From Pseudobacteriovorax sp. (GTDB lineage: Bacteria > Bdellovibrionota_B > Oligoflexia > Oligoflexales > Oligoflexaceae), in the NCBI GenBank assembly GCA_013215145.1, contig JABSRP010000018.1, forward strand, positions 62,001-126,000: DNA of 64,000 bases, written 5' to 3'. The notes beneath the pieces were generated by a model. It searched no databases, had not been told where the DNA came from, and saw only the letters and a list, made by a program, of their open reading frames with translations. Below, in pieces: positions 45,866 to 56,348 of the stretch (position 1 is the first letter of the stretch; every line of letters begins with the position of its first letter). Both the position numbers and the translations under genes were made by a program.

Positions 45866-46708
45866 TTAGGATCGGTTTTTCTTAAGGGCCTTTAAAAAAA
45901 CCTCTACGAATTCATGATCCGAACCAGGATTTTGTGCTGTGATCAGCTCTCGATCCTGTACGACGTGGCTAGACCATTTTTTGCCGGTAGCAACTTTGCC
46001 GCCGGCCGCTTCCAATGCTTGCTGCGGATAGAATTGAACCTGACCCTTAAGTTGTCCCTGTTCAGCAACTGCCTCTTCTTTCGTCGAAAACACAGTCATC
46101 CGGTAGCCTTTATAAGGCCAATTTTTTGCAGCTTTCGCGGCAGCTTTCTTGTCGCCTTTAATCATAGCCTGATAGAATTGACCAGGATCACCGACAGCAC
46201 CAAGCAGAGAAATGGGACCATGGCAGATCAATGCGGTGGGTTTTTTAGCGCTATTAAAATATCGTAAGATGGTACCAACGTCTTTGTTTTGTGCTAAGTC
46301 TATCATCGGAGCATGACCACCGGGAAAAAAAACAGCGTCATACTGATTAAGACCCTTCTTTATAACGTCACTCAGTGACAAGGGATTCCACAATGGCTTG
46401 AGGTTTTTCATAAATGCCTTGGCCTCTTCGTAAGCTTTCTTATCCCCATTGAAGAAGGACACACTATCGGATCTTTGATCCATCGTTGGCTTATTGCCCT
46501 TAGGGTTAGCGAAGACAACCTCGTATCCGGCCTTCTTAAGAGCCATACTAGGAACGATAGTTTCATTGAAATAAAAACCTGTAGGATAGCTTTTGCCATC
46601 CTTTAGCGGCAGGCTATTCTCACTAGAAATCACCACTAGGACTTTACCTGCACTAAAACCAAACATCGGCATAAAGCAAAGGCTAAACAGAAGTAATAGA
46701 CGTAACAT
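45866..46708 (-). CDS. Exported DJ-1/PfpI family protein
   Basis: A signal peptide (about 1-20, ending GFSA) precedes a DJ-1/PfpI fold with the nucleophile elbow ALICHGPISLLGA (Cys about 163), the FFPGGHAPM turn, and the Hsp31/YDR533C-like insert (YPTGFYFNETIVP near the start). Relatives act as glyoxalase III, deglycase or chaperone. The signal peptide puts this copy in the periplasm, unlike the cytoplasmic relative at 17512-18180. It has a long gene-free upstream region of about 400 bases. Confidence 0.85.
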   Translation of the reverse strand: MLRLLLLFSLCFMPMFGFSAGKVLVVISSENSLPLKDGKSYPTGFYFNETIVPSMALKKAGYEVVFANPKGNKPTMDQRSDSVSFFNGDKKAYEEAKAFMKNLKPLWNPLSLSDVIKKGLNQYDAVFFPGGHAPMIDLAQNKDVGTILRYFNSAKKPTALICHGPISLLGAVGDPGQFYQAMIKGDKKAAAKAAKNWPYKGYRMTVFSTKEEAVAEQGQLKGQVQFYPQQALEAAGGKVATGKKWSSHVVQDRELITAQNPGSDHEFVEVFLKALKKNRS

Positions 46709-46918
46709 AGTAAACCTCTTAAATGGTCAGAGTTTGTGGAAATAACTCTTCAGTATCGGTGGATGTATCCAAATTTCCTAGTGAATATCAGTCATTAAGC
46801 ATATGAATCAGATTCATAACAAAACTGCTTGGGTGGGATATTCTGAATTGTTTTCACTTTTAGGAAAAAATTAATGGGTGTTATAAGAGTCCTTGAGAAG
46901 ATGCTTACGAATAAGCAA

Positions 46919-47065
46919 AGAGGGGATTCATGAGACTTTTCATTATATTGTGCTTAAACGACTCGATTCCTTAAAGGAAGTGAAGTGCTGCTGTGAAAGC
47001 AGCGCATGAAACTGATGTCTAACGTTATAGGAAGCCTGTGCACAAACCGCATGGGCTTCTTTTCA
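46919..47065 (+). ncRNA. Candidate small RNA with terminator
   Basis: Within a 398-base gene-free stretch, three hairpins follow each other on the plus strand: TTCCTTAAAGGAA, GCTGCTGTGAAAGCAGC, and GAAGCCTGTGC paired with GCATGGGCTTC (about 47032-47058, with an internal mismatch) followed by TTTTCATTT. This looks like a terminated transcript of about 130 nt. A tiny frame of 14 codons (from 46930, after GAGGGGA) lies at its 5' end and may be a leader peptide. No known RNA family was recognised. The rest of the gap (46709-46918) holds the exported DJ-1 gene's promoter region. Confidence 0.4.
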
Positions 47066-47106
47066 TTTAAGCGTTGTATATGATATATGATATATGATCA
47101 CAGGAC

Positions 47107-48711
47107 TTAAGGTTGCACCCCATTATCAATGATATTCCAACGAAAATTTGCCACAATACTTTGCCGCGCATTGATCGCATCTGCTCCGGAATACCTCACG
47201 GAACCAAAGTTGATGGACATATCCGGCATCAATTGTAAATTACTCCAGCCAATGAGGATGGCATTATAATTTTCTGTATTGAGATCGCTACCGCGTAGCA
47301 TGTTGTCAAAATTAAGCGATTGACTCACATCCCAAGACCCTAGATCTTGGTTAAAGTCATCAGCGCTATCAAACATCCTTTCGAAGCTAATGGATTGAGA
47401 CACATTCCAATCACCGATATCTTGATTGAACACTTCGGCGTTCCTAAACATAAAGTCAAATCGTGTTCCGGCCGATACATCCCAATTACTGATATCCTGA
47501 TTAAATAGTCTAGCATTAGCAAACATAGCCTGATAATTAGTGGTATTGGTCAAGTTGGGTGCATCCGTAGCAGAACTCACTAGAAACTGAGCCCCTTCAA
47601 AATTTGACCCGCTGTTTCCTAGTTCGATCCGTCCGCCCCAGTTCATAATCTCTCGAATTTTTCTTTCATCCTTGTTGTCGTTAAAACTCCAGCCATTCAA
47701 AACGCCAGATATGGTGACAATATACTCTCCTGGAGCGGCGTAACTATGAGTCGTCTCGGGAGCATCCCAAGCGGTAATGATATCGCGATTGCCGTCGCCC
47801 CAATCCACCATAAAGTTATAGGTACCCACCTTATCTAGTGGCAGGTTGATTTGGTTATTCCCAGAGATTCCACTGGCGGTGGTATCCCATCGAGAGATGA
47901 ATTTATGATAGCCAAAGGCTCTTCCCGCCAAGGTCACAGGAACTGTTTGCGTCAGGCCATCACCGATTTCCATGGTTCCGGTAAATCCAATATCATCGCC
48001 GGGCTCAAACGTCACAACGAAATCACAGCTCGCCTTAGCATCTAATATCTGCCCCGAACACTCGTCAGAGACAAGCTTATAAATGGCAGCCTGGTCCCCT
48101 GAGATTTTTGGAGCATTTATAGTACCCGAGGCTCCCTCTCCCCTATTGGATAAGGTAAACGTCACCTGCGAGGCCTCTGGATTATCATGATCATAAATGA
48201 TATCGGGCAAAACCGTAGGTTGCATGGCAAGCTCAGTCACGAACCCCTTCGCTTCCAGACTCAAAGCGATGGTATTGGAGCGCGAGACTCCGACTCTTGC
48301 TGTCACGGCACCAGAGAACTGTCCATTATAACTAGCAAGTCCGCGAATTTGAAATTTACATGTTTCTCTTGTTTTGAGAGGAGCTTCCTGGCAACCATTG
48401 ACAATAATCTCAAAATTCTCCGCGTTTACTCCTTCGATCAGAATAGCGTCGACGGGTATGGGTAAATCGTCTCCGTTGTTCACTACGGTAAACTCAAGAG
48501 CGCCGGATGGAGATTGCCCAGAGCCAATGGTAAATTCTGGAATCGAATTGACCGATAACGCAATATCGCCAGTGATGGCTATTTGCTCAGAGCCATCAGC
48601 CGCAGCCGACTCTTCCACACCGATGAGTGCAGCACTTGATGACGAGCTATCTTGGCAACTCGCAGACAAGACGTAGAGCCCCGCGACAAGATAAAAGAAT
48701 ATCTTGGACAT
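47107..48711 (-). CDS. BspA-like surface lipoprotein with DUF285 repeats
   Basis: The start at the second Met (48711) has GGAG eleven bases upstream; the first Met would be too close to it. The signal ends in SASC (lipidated Cys about 19). The N-terminal half holds two ASPM/SPD-2-like or choice-of-anchor-type beta domains (SGALEFTVVNNGDD, CKFQIRGLASY; then QVTFTLSNRGEG, CDFVVTFEPGD). The C-terminal part has DUF285/BspA leucine-rich-type repeats of about 25 residues, with the theme MFxxAxxFNQDIxxWDVS repeated four times. BspA-like proteins bind host or matrix proteins, so a surface adhesion role is likely. Confidence 0.85.
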   Translation of the reverse strand: MSKIFFYLVAGLYVLSASCQDSSSSSAALIGVEESAAADGSEQIAITGDIALSVNSIPEFTIGSGQSPSGALEFTVVNNGDDLPIPVDAILIEGVNAENFEIIVNGCQEAPLKTRETCKFQIRGLASYNGQFSGAVTARVGVSRSNTIALSLEAKGFVTELAMQPTVLPDIIYDHDNPEASQVTFTLSNRGEGASGTINAPKISGDQAAIYKLVSDECSGQILDAKASCDFVVTFEPGDDIGFTGTMEIGDGLTQTVPVTLAGRAFGYHKFISRWDTTASGISGNNQINLPLDKVGTYNFMVDWGDGNRDIITAWDAPETTHSYAAPGEYIVTISGVLNGWSFNDNKDERKIREIMNWGGRIELGNSGSNFEGAQFLVSSATDAPNLTNTTNYQAMFANARLFNQDISNWDVSAGTRFDFMFRNAEVFNQDIGDWNVSQSISFERMFDSADDFNQDLGSWDVSQSLNFDNMLRGSDLNTENYNAILIGWSNLQLMPDMSINFGSVRYSGADAINARQSIVANFRWNIIDNGVQP

Positions 48712-48833
48712 GAATCCCATATCTCCAGGAAATGATTTGATGCTTTCAACCTTGAGTCCGTATCGGAATCTATCTCTTTGAGCTAAACAGGTTTATCGGA
48801 GGCAGGATTATGATAGTCGTCTTGCTAGGTAGC

Positions 48834-48872
48834 AAAGAAGCCCCAAAATGTTTTTGCAACCATCCTGGGGCT
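48834..48872 (-). terminator. Rho-independent terminator after katG
   Basis: On the minus strand AGCCCCA and TGGGGCT pair around a 20-base loop and are followed by TCTTT, about 33 bases past the katG stop. Confidence 0.7.
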
Positions 48873-48904
48873 ATTGGTTTAAGCCTTTGATTCTACTTAC
48901 TATC

Positions 48905-51283
48905 TTATCTAGCTAAATCGAAGCGATCTAGGTTCATAACTTTCGTCCAAGCTTTGGCGAAGTCCTGAACAAAGCGGTTTTTGGCATTCACGGACCCGTA
49001 AGAAAACGATACGACTCGGAAATCAGAGCGAGATCCAAGAATCAGATCGTGAGTTGTAGCCTTCCAAAGCACCTTATCAGTGTTGCGGTCTTTACCTACG
49101 AAGATTCCCTCTTTTTCTGGTGACATAGACCATACTGTATCCGTGTTCATGAGGTTGATGAAATAGTCGTTAGTTAAGACACCAGGTGTTTTCGTGAAGA
49201 CACCGTACTCTGTATTATTATGATTGGCTCCAAGGACGCGCAACCCACCAGTAAGTACTACCATTTCTGGTACCGTTAGAGTTAAAAGGTCAGCACGGTC
49301 GACAAAGGCCCTTGCAGGATCCAGGTAATTACGTTTCTCGTCGTAGTAGTTACGGAAACCATCTGCGGTCAACTCTAGAGCATTAAAGGACTCTACATCT
49401 GTTTGATCAGCAGTGGCATCAACACGACCAGGTGAGAACGGTATCTCAAGAGTGATCCCTGCTTTGGCGGCTGCCTCCTCGATAGCAACATTTCCAGCAA
49501 GCACGATAACATCTGCTAAGGAAATTGATTTGCCATTGGCTCGTTCAAAGATAGCCTTGATAAGCTTTAGGGCTTCAAGATTTTTTTCCAATTGCTGAGG
49601 CTCATTAACGGCCCAGTCTTTCTGAGGAGCAAGTTGAATACGAGCGCCATTAGCACCACCGCGCATATCCGTGCCACGGTAAGACGCCGCCGATGCCCAA
49701 GCTGTCTTAATCAGCTGACTTGACGATAGACCAGCGTCTAGAATCATAGTTTTGACTTCATTGATCTCGACATCAGAAAGGATGCGGCTGGTTTGTGGTA
49801 GCGGATCTTGCCAGATAAAATCTTCCGCTGGGAATTCGTTACCAAGGTATCGCGATTTAGGACCAAGGTCGCGGTGGATGAGTTTAAACCATGCGCGAGC
49901 GAAGGCTTTACCAAATGCAGCAGGATCATTTAGGAATCGCTCTGAGATCTTTCCATATGTCGGATCGAATCTTAAAGCCAAATCCGTTGTTAACATCGTG
50001 ATCGATACGCGTTTGTTAGGGACATGAGCATCAGGCGCTGTTGCGGAGGCATCAGCATTTTTTGGAAACCACTGATACTTGCCACCAGGTCCGCGGCTAA
50101 GCTCCCAGTCATATTTATATAGGTTGGTAAAGTAGCCATGAGACCATTGAATCGGAGTTGAGGTCCAAGGCCCTTCGATACCACTGGTGATGGTATCTTC
50201 CGCATTGCCTTTGCCGCAAACGTTTTTCCAACCAATACCCTGTGCTGCGTCAGGGGAATCTGCAGGAGGAGGTCCAATCACACAGTCTTCTGGTTTGTTG
50301 GCGCCGTGCATTTTACCTAGAGTATGCCCACCAGCGATCAATGCTACGGTTTCTTCGTCATTCATTCCCATGCGACCAAAGGTTGTACGAATACGCTTTG
50401 CCGAGAGAAGGGGATCAGGTTTGCCATCGGGTCCTTCGGGGTTGACGTAAATCAAACCCATAACTGAGGCGGCAAGAGGAACCAATAAGTTGCCATCTTT
50501 GTCAAATCGCTTACTGGCAAGCAATTGATCTTCTGGTCCCCAGTAAACTAGGTCAGGAGTCCAATCATCAGTCCGGCCACCGGCGAAACCAAGGGTTTGG
50601 AATCCCATGTCTTCCAAAGCAAGGTTACCCGCAAGGATCATGGCGTCAGCCCAAGAAAGATTCGGGTAGTATTTATCAACGACTGGCTGTATCAAACGTC
50701 TCGCCTTATCGAGATTGGTATTATCGGGCCAGCTGTTGAGCGGCTCAAAACGCATCTGACCACCATCAGACCCACCGCGACCATCGAGAGCCCGGTAGGT
50801 TCCCGCGCTGTGCCACGCCATACGAATAAACAAGGGGCCATAGTGCCCATAATCCGCTGGCCACCACTCCTTTGAATCTGTCATGACAGCCTTCATGTCG
50901 GCCTTAACTTTTTCCATGTCTAACTTTGCGTAAGCCTCAGCATAGCTAAAATCACTACCCAGAGGATTGGTTGCCTCATAACGTCGCAACGCTGAAACAT
51001 CAAGAAGGTTCGGCCACCAAAAATCGTTAGGCCTTGGTTTATCGGTACGCGTCCCGGCGCTGCGCACATCATCGTTCATCGTTACTGTGATCTTAGGAAT
51101 CGCCAAATCTATGGCTGCCTCTGGATCATTGGTAGTTTTTGCTGTTGCAAAAGCTGTTGGTGGTGGTGCTTTGACTTTACTTGCACCACTGTAACCATCG
51201 TTTTCATCTTGGACTTGGTTATTACAGCCCAAGACCCCCATACTTAAACTTGCTGCCAAATAGAGCTTTAAATTCCGCTTCAA
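48905..51283 (-). CDS. katG: Catalase-peroxidase with lipoprotein signal
   Basis: A bifunctional heme catalase-peroxidase of 792 aa. The distal site RMAWHSAGTYR (Trp about 155, His about 156) and proximal GGHTLGKMHG (His about 318) are intact, as are the Tyr in GLIYVNPEG and the Met in GRMGMNDEE that form the Trp-Tyr-Met adduct. The C-terminal duplicate domain is present (LIKTAWASAASYRG, VVLTGGLRVLGAN). Unusually the protein begins with a lipoprotein signal (MKRNLKLYLAASLSMGVLGC) and a linker of about 50 residues. Most KatG are cytoplasmic; this one should be exported and membrane-anchored. It would remove external peroxide together with exported MsrA. Confidence 0.95.
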   Translation of the reverse strand: MKRNLKLYLAASLSMGVLGCNNQVQDENDGYSGASKVKAPPPTAFATAKTTNDPEAAIDLAIPKITVTMNDDVRSAGTRTDKPRPNDFWWPNLLDVSALRRYEATNPLGSDFSYAEAYAKLDMEKVKADMKAVMTDSKEWWPADYGHYGPLFIRMAWHSAGTYRALDGRGGSDGGQMRFEPLNSWPDNTNLDKARRLIQPVVDKYYPNLSWADAMILAGNLALEDMGFQTLGFAGGRTDDWTPDLVYWGPEDQLLASKRFDKDGNLLVPLAASVMGLIYVNPEGPDGKPDPLLSAKRIRTTFGRMGMNDEETVALIAGGHTLGKMHGANKPEDCVIGPPPADSPDAAQGIGWKNVCGKGNAEDTITSGIEGPWTSTPIQWSHGYFTNLYKYDWELSRGPGGKYQWFPKNADASATAPDAHVPNKRVSITMLTTDLALRFDPTYGKISERFLNDPAAFGKAFARAWFKLIHRDLGPKSRYLGNEFPAEDFIWQDPLPQTSRILSDVEINEVKTMILDAGLSSSQLIKTAWASAASYRGTDMRGGANGARIQLAPQKDWAVNEPQQLEKNLEALKLIKAIFERANGKSISLADVIVLAGNVAIEEAAAKAGITLEIPFSPGRVDATADQTDVESFNALELTADGFRNYYDEKRNYLDPARAFVDRADLLTLTVPEMVVLTGGLRVLGANHNNTEYGVFTKTPGVLTNDYFINLMNTDTVWSMSPEKEGIFVGKDRNTDKVLWKATTHDLILGSRSDFRVVSFSYGSVNAKNRFVQDFAKAWTKVMNLDRFDLAR

Positions 51284-52077
51284 ATCGTTGACTCCTTATA
51301 AAAGGTCCTGAAAGTTTCGTCACATCACTGTTCATCCCACCTGTGTTGAGCAACAGCGCATCACTCTTGATGTCCTCGATACTCAGACAATTTGTTTTCA
51401 AGAGCAAGAAATAATTAACACGTTAACATTGGCTGATTTGAGGCAAAAACGAGATTTGCCTGATGAAAGTGGAAACAAAACCAGGCGAAGACACGCTTGC
51501 AAAAAACTCGAAAAAAGTTACAGCCATGAAAAATTATCGCTAAGGAAGCTGCCTTCTAAACCATGACGCGCGCTGCTATTTTTTTAAATGAATTCAATGG
51601 TTATTGGAGTTTTACCGGCTCCAAAATTTTTTGTTTTCTTATCTTTATTAAGTTTACTAAACCAACCACCGTGTCTTGTGAAAATCCTAGGCATCAATAA
51701 ATGCAAGAGCGAAAAGGTTGCAGAAAAGCTGGCCGAAACCTATCCATCCCGCAGTTTCTTCAATGGACGACGTCTTTCTGTTTGTTCCATCAAGCCATCA
51801 CACACGATAACAAACCCAAAGATGAACACTCCCATTTCTGCATGGAACACCTTAGGCATCTATGGATCGTGTGAGATACTTTTTTCATAAATCGGAATCG
51901 TCGCAAGTTAACTTAGAGATTTAGTCTCTGCAAATATGTCATATATGCACATTAATCACCTAAGTTCGTCCACGTAGGGGAAATTCTCATTTTTTTTGGC
52001 AGTTTTTCCTAAAAACCCTTAACGGATGATTTACATTTTTGAAAATATTTCTATACTCTCGGGCAATGACAGATCAA
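51284..52077. other. Long intergenic region between katG and purL
   Basis: About 800 bases without a convincing gene. A 100-codon rightward frame (51588-51890) crosses it with a hydrophobic start (KFFVFLSLLSLL) but no ribosome binding site or family resemblance, so it is left uncalled. The katG promoter should lie just after 51284. The sequence becomes AT-rich towards purL, where a promoter for the structured leader is expected; TATACT near 52052 is a possible -10. Confidence 0.5.
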
Positions 52078-52208
52078 TGCCAATATGAGGGCCTTGAAAT
52101 TTGCCGCAGAACCATAAATTACCAAAGCTACAGAGGTTTGCTCGGTCATTAAGGTAGATTTCTTTGCATAAAAGTAGAGCAAAACGGCTCAAGGTCCTCA
52201 TATTGGTG
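52078..52208 (+). promoter_or_regulatory. Structured RNA leader of purL (candidate riboswitch-like element)
   Basis: Two arms, 52080-52097 and 52189-52206, pair over 18 bases as RNA; the only non-Watson-Crick pair is G52091 with U52195, a G-U wobble. Two further G-U pairs extend it (52078-52079 with 52207-52208). Inside, GCCG (52102-52105) pairs with CGGC (52185-52188), and GTTTGCTC pairs with GAGCAAAC-like sequence. The whole lies 35 bases before the purL start, ahead of its AGGAAAGAGAG site. The motif does not match the ZTP (pfl), guanine or glycine riboswitch consensus as I know them. The position suggests control of purL translation or transcription. Confidence 0.5.
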
Positions 52209-52243
52209 ATTCATCCTACTCATCAGACAGGAAAGAGAGCGTC

Positions 52244-55200
52244 ATGCTAGTTTTAAGAGGTCAACCGTCCCTATCAAAATCGCATAGCCACAAACTACGT
52301 TCTATCCTGGAACAGGCTAATATCGCAGTAAAAAGTATTTATGCTGAGCATATCCACTTTGTAAAGCAAAGCGCGCCCCTGAACGAGCAAGAAGAGCGAG
52401 TTTTGGAAAGCCTTCTTCGCTACGGCCCTAACCAAGAACCGAGAGCTGCTGAAGGTCGCCTCTTTTTGGTGACACCCAGACCAGGAACCATCTCCCCTTG
52501 GTCATCGAAAGCAACCGACATCATTCATAACAGTGGCCTTAAGCAGGTTGAACGTGTCGAGCGTGGTACAGCTTACTATGTTGCTACCAATGGACAAGAC
52601 TGGTCCGAAGAGGATGTCACAAGCATTAAGGCCTTGCTCCATGATCGGATGATTGAAACCGTGTTTGATGACTTACAGATGGGGGAAAGGCTTTTCGCAG
52701 AGCATGAGCCAAGGCCCATGACCTCAATACCGGTACTATCCAAAGGGCGCGCGGCACTAGTAGAGGCCAACGAAACCCTTGGACTAGCATTGGCCTCTGA
52801 TGAAATTGATTACCTGCTAGAAAATTTTACCGCACTGAATCGAGATCCCAACGATATCGAACTTATGATGTTTGCCCAGGCTAATTCCGAGCACTGCCGG
52901 CACAAAATCTTCAATGCCGACTGGACCATTGATGGTGAGAGGAAAGACCTTAGTCTCTTTAAGATGATAAAAAACACCTTCGCCAGCACTCCTGACTTTG
53001 TTTCCTCAGCCTATAAAGATAACGCTGCGGTGATGGACGGATTCCATGCCCGTAGATTCTATGCGAATCCTTTGACCAAAGAGTACTCCTTTCATGAGGA
53101 AGACGTTAGCATTCTTATGAAAGTCGAGACCCACAACCATCCCACTGCCATATCCCCCTATCCAGGAGCCTCAACCGGTTCAGGTGGCGAGATACGGGAT
53201 GAGGGTGCCACGGGTCGAGGGTCAAAACCCAAGGCTGGACTGGCTGGATTTTCGGTGTCCAATTTAAATATTCCTGGTTATCAGCATGATTGGGAAGTGG
53301 ACTTTGGTAAACCTGATCGCATTGTATCGGCCCTCGAGATCATGCTCGAAGGCCCCTTAGGCGCTGCGGGTTTCAATAATGAATTTGGACGACCTAATAT
53401 CCTAGGTTATTTCCGTAGCTACGAAAGTGAGGTCCATGGACCAAATGGTTTAGAGGTCCGCGGCTATCACAAGCCCATCATGATAGCTGGAGGAATGGGA
53501 AACATAAAACCGGAGCATATAGTAAAAGATAGCTATCCCGTTGGTAGTCACCTTATTGTCTTAGGTGGGCCTGCCATGCTCATAGGTTTAGGGGGCGGCG
53601 CTGCCTCTTCCATGGCCTCTGGAGCCGGCGAGGCTGAGTTAGATTTTGCTTCGGTGCAGCGGGATAATCCGGAAATGGAGCGTCGTTGTCAGGAAGTGAT
53701 CGATGCTTGCTGGTCCCTAGGAGAAAACAATCCCATCGCCTTCATCCATGACGTTGGCGCCGGTGGGCTTTCCAACGCCCTACCCGAAATCATTCATGAT
53801 GCGGGGCGGGGAGGCACCTTTCAGCTTCGCGATGTCCCCAGTGACGAGAGAGGGATGTCACCGCTAGAAATCTGGTGCAACGAATCCCAAGAACGCTATG
53901 TTCTTGCGGTTAAACCAGAAGACCTGGATACCTTTCGCGAGTTCTGCAAACGAGAGCGTTGTCCCTATGCCATCGTCGGTACCTCCACCGAAGAGCAAAC
54001 ACTTAAGCTTGAGGATAGTCACTTTCAAAATACACCCATCGACCTACCCTTAGACGTCCTCTTGGGTAAGCCTCCCAAAATGCATCGCAAAGTGGAAAAA
54101 CTTCAAGCTGAAGGCGATCTTCTAGATGTCTCTGACATCTCTATAGAGGATGCTGCAGCGCGATTACTGGCGCTACCGACCATCGCAGATAAGACATTTC
54201 TTATCAGTATTGGCGATCGAACAGTCACTGGACTCATCGCACGCGATCAGATGGTGGGACCATGGCAAGTTCCTGTATCCAATGTTGGAGTGACGACCTC
54301 CACATTAGATGCCTATACTGGAGAGGCCATGGCCATGGGTGAAAGGGCTCCGATTGCTCTCCTAAATTACGGAGCTTCAGCGCGGATGGCAGTGGGTGAA
54401 GCCATCACAAATATCATGAGCGCCCCAATCGAAAGTCTGAAGCGGATTAAACTATCGGCTAACTGGCAGGCGGCAACAGCCCACCCTGGAGAGGGCGCTG
54501 GATTGTATGAGGCCGTGGAGGCCATCGGTATGGAATTGTGTCCAGAGTTAGGCTTATCGATTCCTGTTGGTAAAGACTCCATGTCGATGCAGACTCGTTG
54601 GCAGGAAGACGGGATCGACAAGACCGTCACCGCCCCACTCTCGCTTGTTATTTCTGCCTTTGCTCCTTGCTTAGATGTACGTAAGACGCTAACGCCGCAG
54701 CTCAATACTGAGGTTACGGACAGTGAGCTTTGGTTGATCGATTTAGGTAGCAAACAAAACCGCCTCGGAGCTTCTTGCCTGGCTCAAGTCTATAAGAAAC
54801 TTGGTCAAGTCCCAGCAGATCTTGATGACCCTGATTTGCTTAAAGGGCTATTCTCTGCAGTTCAGGAACTCAACGAGCAAAATAAGATCTTAGCCTTTCA
54901 TGATCGGTCCGACGGCGGGTTATTTGTCACCATACTCGAGATGTGTTTTGCCGGAGCTACAGGAGCAAACATTAGCCTAGATAAACTCGGTATCGAACCG
55001 TTATCGATCCTGTTTAGTGAAGAGCTTGGTGGCGTATTACAAATTCGGACTTCGGAAAAGGCAGACGTCCTAGCCGCTTTAGAAAGGCACGGCCTCAGCG
55101 CAAACGCACACTTTATTGGGACGATCAACACAGATGACCAGATTGAGTTTACCTTTGACGGAGAAAGCCTACTCAAAGATAGCCGGGTCAACTTCAGAGA

Positions 55201-56143
55201 TCAATGGTCTCAAACCACCCTGCATATGCAAAAGCTACGAGATAACCCCGCATGCGCTATCCAAGAGCATGAGCAAAGAGTCGATGCCAATGACCCAGGA
55301 CTATCGGCAAGCTTAACCTTCGACCCTCATGAAAAACCAAAATCCAGCTTAGATAAACCGGCAAGAGTCGCGATTCTTCGAGAGCAAGGAGTCAATAGCC
55401 ATTTGGAGATGGCGGCTGCCTTCACCAGGGCTGGATTTAGCGCCATCGATGTTCATATGAGCGATATCATAGCAAACAAAGTCTCACTCTCTGACTTTGA
55501 TGGATTGGTTGCCTGTGGTGGTTTCTCTTATGGTGATGTCTTAGGAGCAGGTGAGGGATGGGCAAAATCAATCTTATTCAACGATGGGGTAAGAGAAGAG
55601 TTTCGCGCCTTTTTCCACAGAAACGACAGCTTTGCCCTTGGCGTGTGCAATGGCTGCCAAATGCTCGCAAATCTGCGCGACCTCATCCCAGGGGCCTCTC
55701 ATTGGCCAAAATTTGTTCAAAACCAGTCGGATAGATTCGAAGCTAGGTTCTCTAGGGTGGCCATTGGCAAAAGCCCCTCTATCTTTTTCCAAGGTATGGA
55801 AGACTCCCTGATCCCAATCGCAGTATCTCATGGCGAGGGTTATGCCGAATTTAAAGAAGATAGACAGTTATCCGAGGCCCTAGAAAAAAGTTTAGTGACG
55901 TTGCGTTTTGTTGATAACTCCGGAAGGATAACGGAGCGGTATCCCGCAAATCCAAATGGCTCACCAGAGGGAGTGACTGGTCTGACCTCAGAAGATGGCC
56001 GCGTCACAATCATGATGCCTCATCCAGAAAGGGTCTATCGCACGGTGCAAAACTCGTGGCATCCTTCGGAATGGGGAGAAGACAGCCCCTGGATGCGCAT
56101 GTTCTACAATGCAAAAACATGGGTAGACTCTCAGCGAGGCTAG
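52244..56143 (+). CDS. purL: Phosphoribosylformylglycinamidine synthase (single-chain, with glutaminase domain)
   Basis: Fourth step of purine synthesis: FGAR + Gln + ATP to FGAM. The 1299-aa chain matches the large proteobacterial form (about 1295 aa) with N-terminal PurS-like domain, linker, two AIRS-type halves, and a C-terminal class I glutaminase. Motifs: [70 protein letters not shown], and the glutaminase Cys in [10 protein letters not shown] (about 1134) with the His-x-Glu at PHPERVYR. It stands apart from other pur genes. A structured leader precedes it. Confidence 0.97.
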   Translation: MLVLRGQPSLSKSHSHKLRSILEQANIAVKSIYAEHIHFVKQSAPLNEQEERVLESLLRYGPNQEPRAAEGRLFLVTPRPGTISPWSSKATDIIHNSGLKQVERVERGTAYYVATNGQDWSEEDVTSIKALLHDRMIETVFDDLQMGERLFAEHEPRPMTSIPVLSKGRAALVEANETLGLALASDEIDYLLENFTALNRDPNDIELMMFAQANSEHCRHKIFNADWTIDGERKDLSLFKMIKNTFASTPDFVSSAYKDNAAVMDGFHARRFYANPLTKEYSFHEEDVSILMKVETHNHPTAISPYPGASTGSGGEIRDEGATGRGSKPKAGLAGFSVSNLNIPGYQHDWEVDFGKPDRIVSALEIMLEGPLGAAGFNNEFGRPNILGYFRSYESEVHGPNGLEVRGYHKPIMIAGGMGNIKPEHIVKDSYPVGSHLIVLGGPAMLIGLGGGAASSMASGAGEAELDFASVQRDNPEMERRCQEVIDACWSLGENNPIAFIHDVGAGGLSNALPEIIHDAGRGGTFQLRDVPSDERGMSPLEIWCNESQERYVLAVKPEDLDTFREFCKRERCPYAIVGTSTEEQTLKLEDSHFQNTPIDLPLDVLLGKPPKMHRKVEKLQAEGDLLDVSDISIEDAAARLLALPTIADKTFLISIGDRTVTGLIARDQMVGPWQVPVSNVGVTTSTLDAYTGEAMAMGERAPIALLNYGASARMAVGEAITNIMSAPIESLKRIKLSANWQAATAHPGEGAGLYEAVEAIGMELCPELGLSIPVGKDSMSMQTRWQEDGIDKTVTAPLSLVISAFAPCLDVRKTLTPQLNTEVTDSELWLIDLGSKQNRLGASCLAQVYKKLGQVPADLDDPDLLKGLFSAVQELNEQNKILAFHDRSDGGLFVTILEMCFAGATGANISLDKLGIEPLSILFSEELGGVLQIRTSEKADVLAALERHGLSANAHFIGTINTDDQIEFTFDGESLLKDSRVNFRDQWSQTTLHMQKLRDNPACAIQEHEQRVDANDPGLSASLTFDPHEKPKSSLDKPARVAILREQGVNSHLEMAAAFTRAGFSAIDVHMSDIIANKVSLSDFDGLVACGGFSYGDVLGAGEGWAKSILFNDGVREEFRAFFHRNDSFALGVCNGCQMLANLRDLIPGASHWPKFVQNQSDRFEARFSRVAIGKSPSIFFQGMEDSLIPIAVSHGEGYAEFKEDRQLSEALEKSLVTLRFVDNSGRITERYPANPNGSPEGVTGLTSEDGRVTIMMPHPERVYRTVQNSWHPSEWGEDSPWMRMFYNAKTWVDSQRG

Positions 56144-56348
56144 CCTACCATAAGATCCCAAACCATAGGCTGATAGGGTTGGCTCCATGACTCCCCTATT
56201 TAGCCTTATCCCTATATCCTTGAAACCCAGCCTATCTAATATTAAACTCCCCACGGAACGGTCATATCGTTCTTTTGTCATTGCGTAATCCTTAAAGCGC
56301 ACAACCTTAATACCCATTTGCTTTGGATTTCCAAGTGGATCGGGGTAC

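Noticed and set aside
51588-51890. 100-codon frame between katG and purL
   Set aside because: Hydrophobic start but no ribosome binding site, no homology recognised, and an AT-rich region where open frames arise by chance.
52078-52208. purL leader as a ZTP (pfl) riboswitch
   Set aside because: The conserved core expected for that family was not seen; only the gene context fits.
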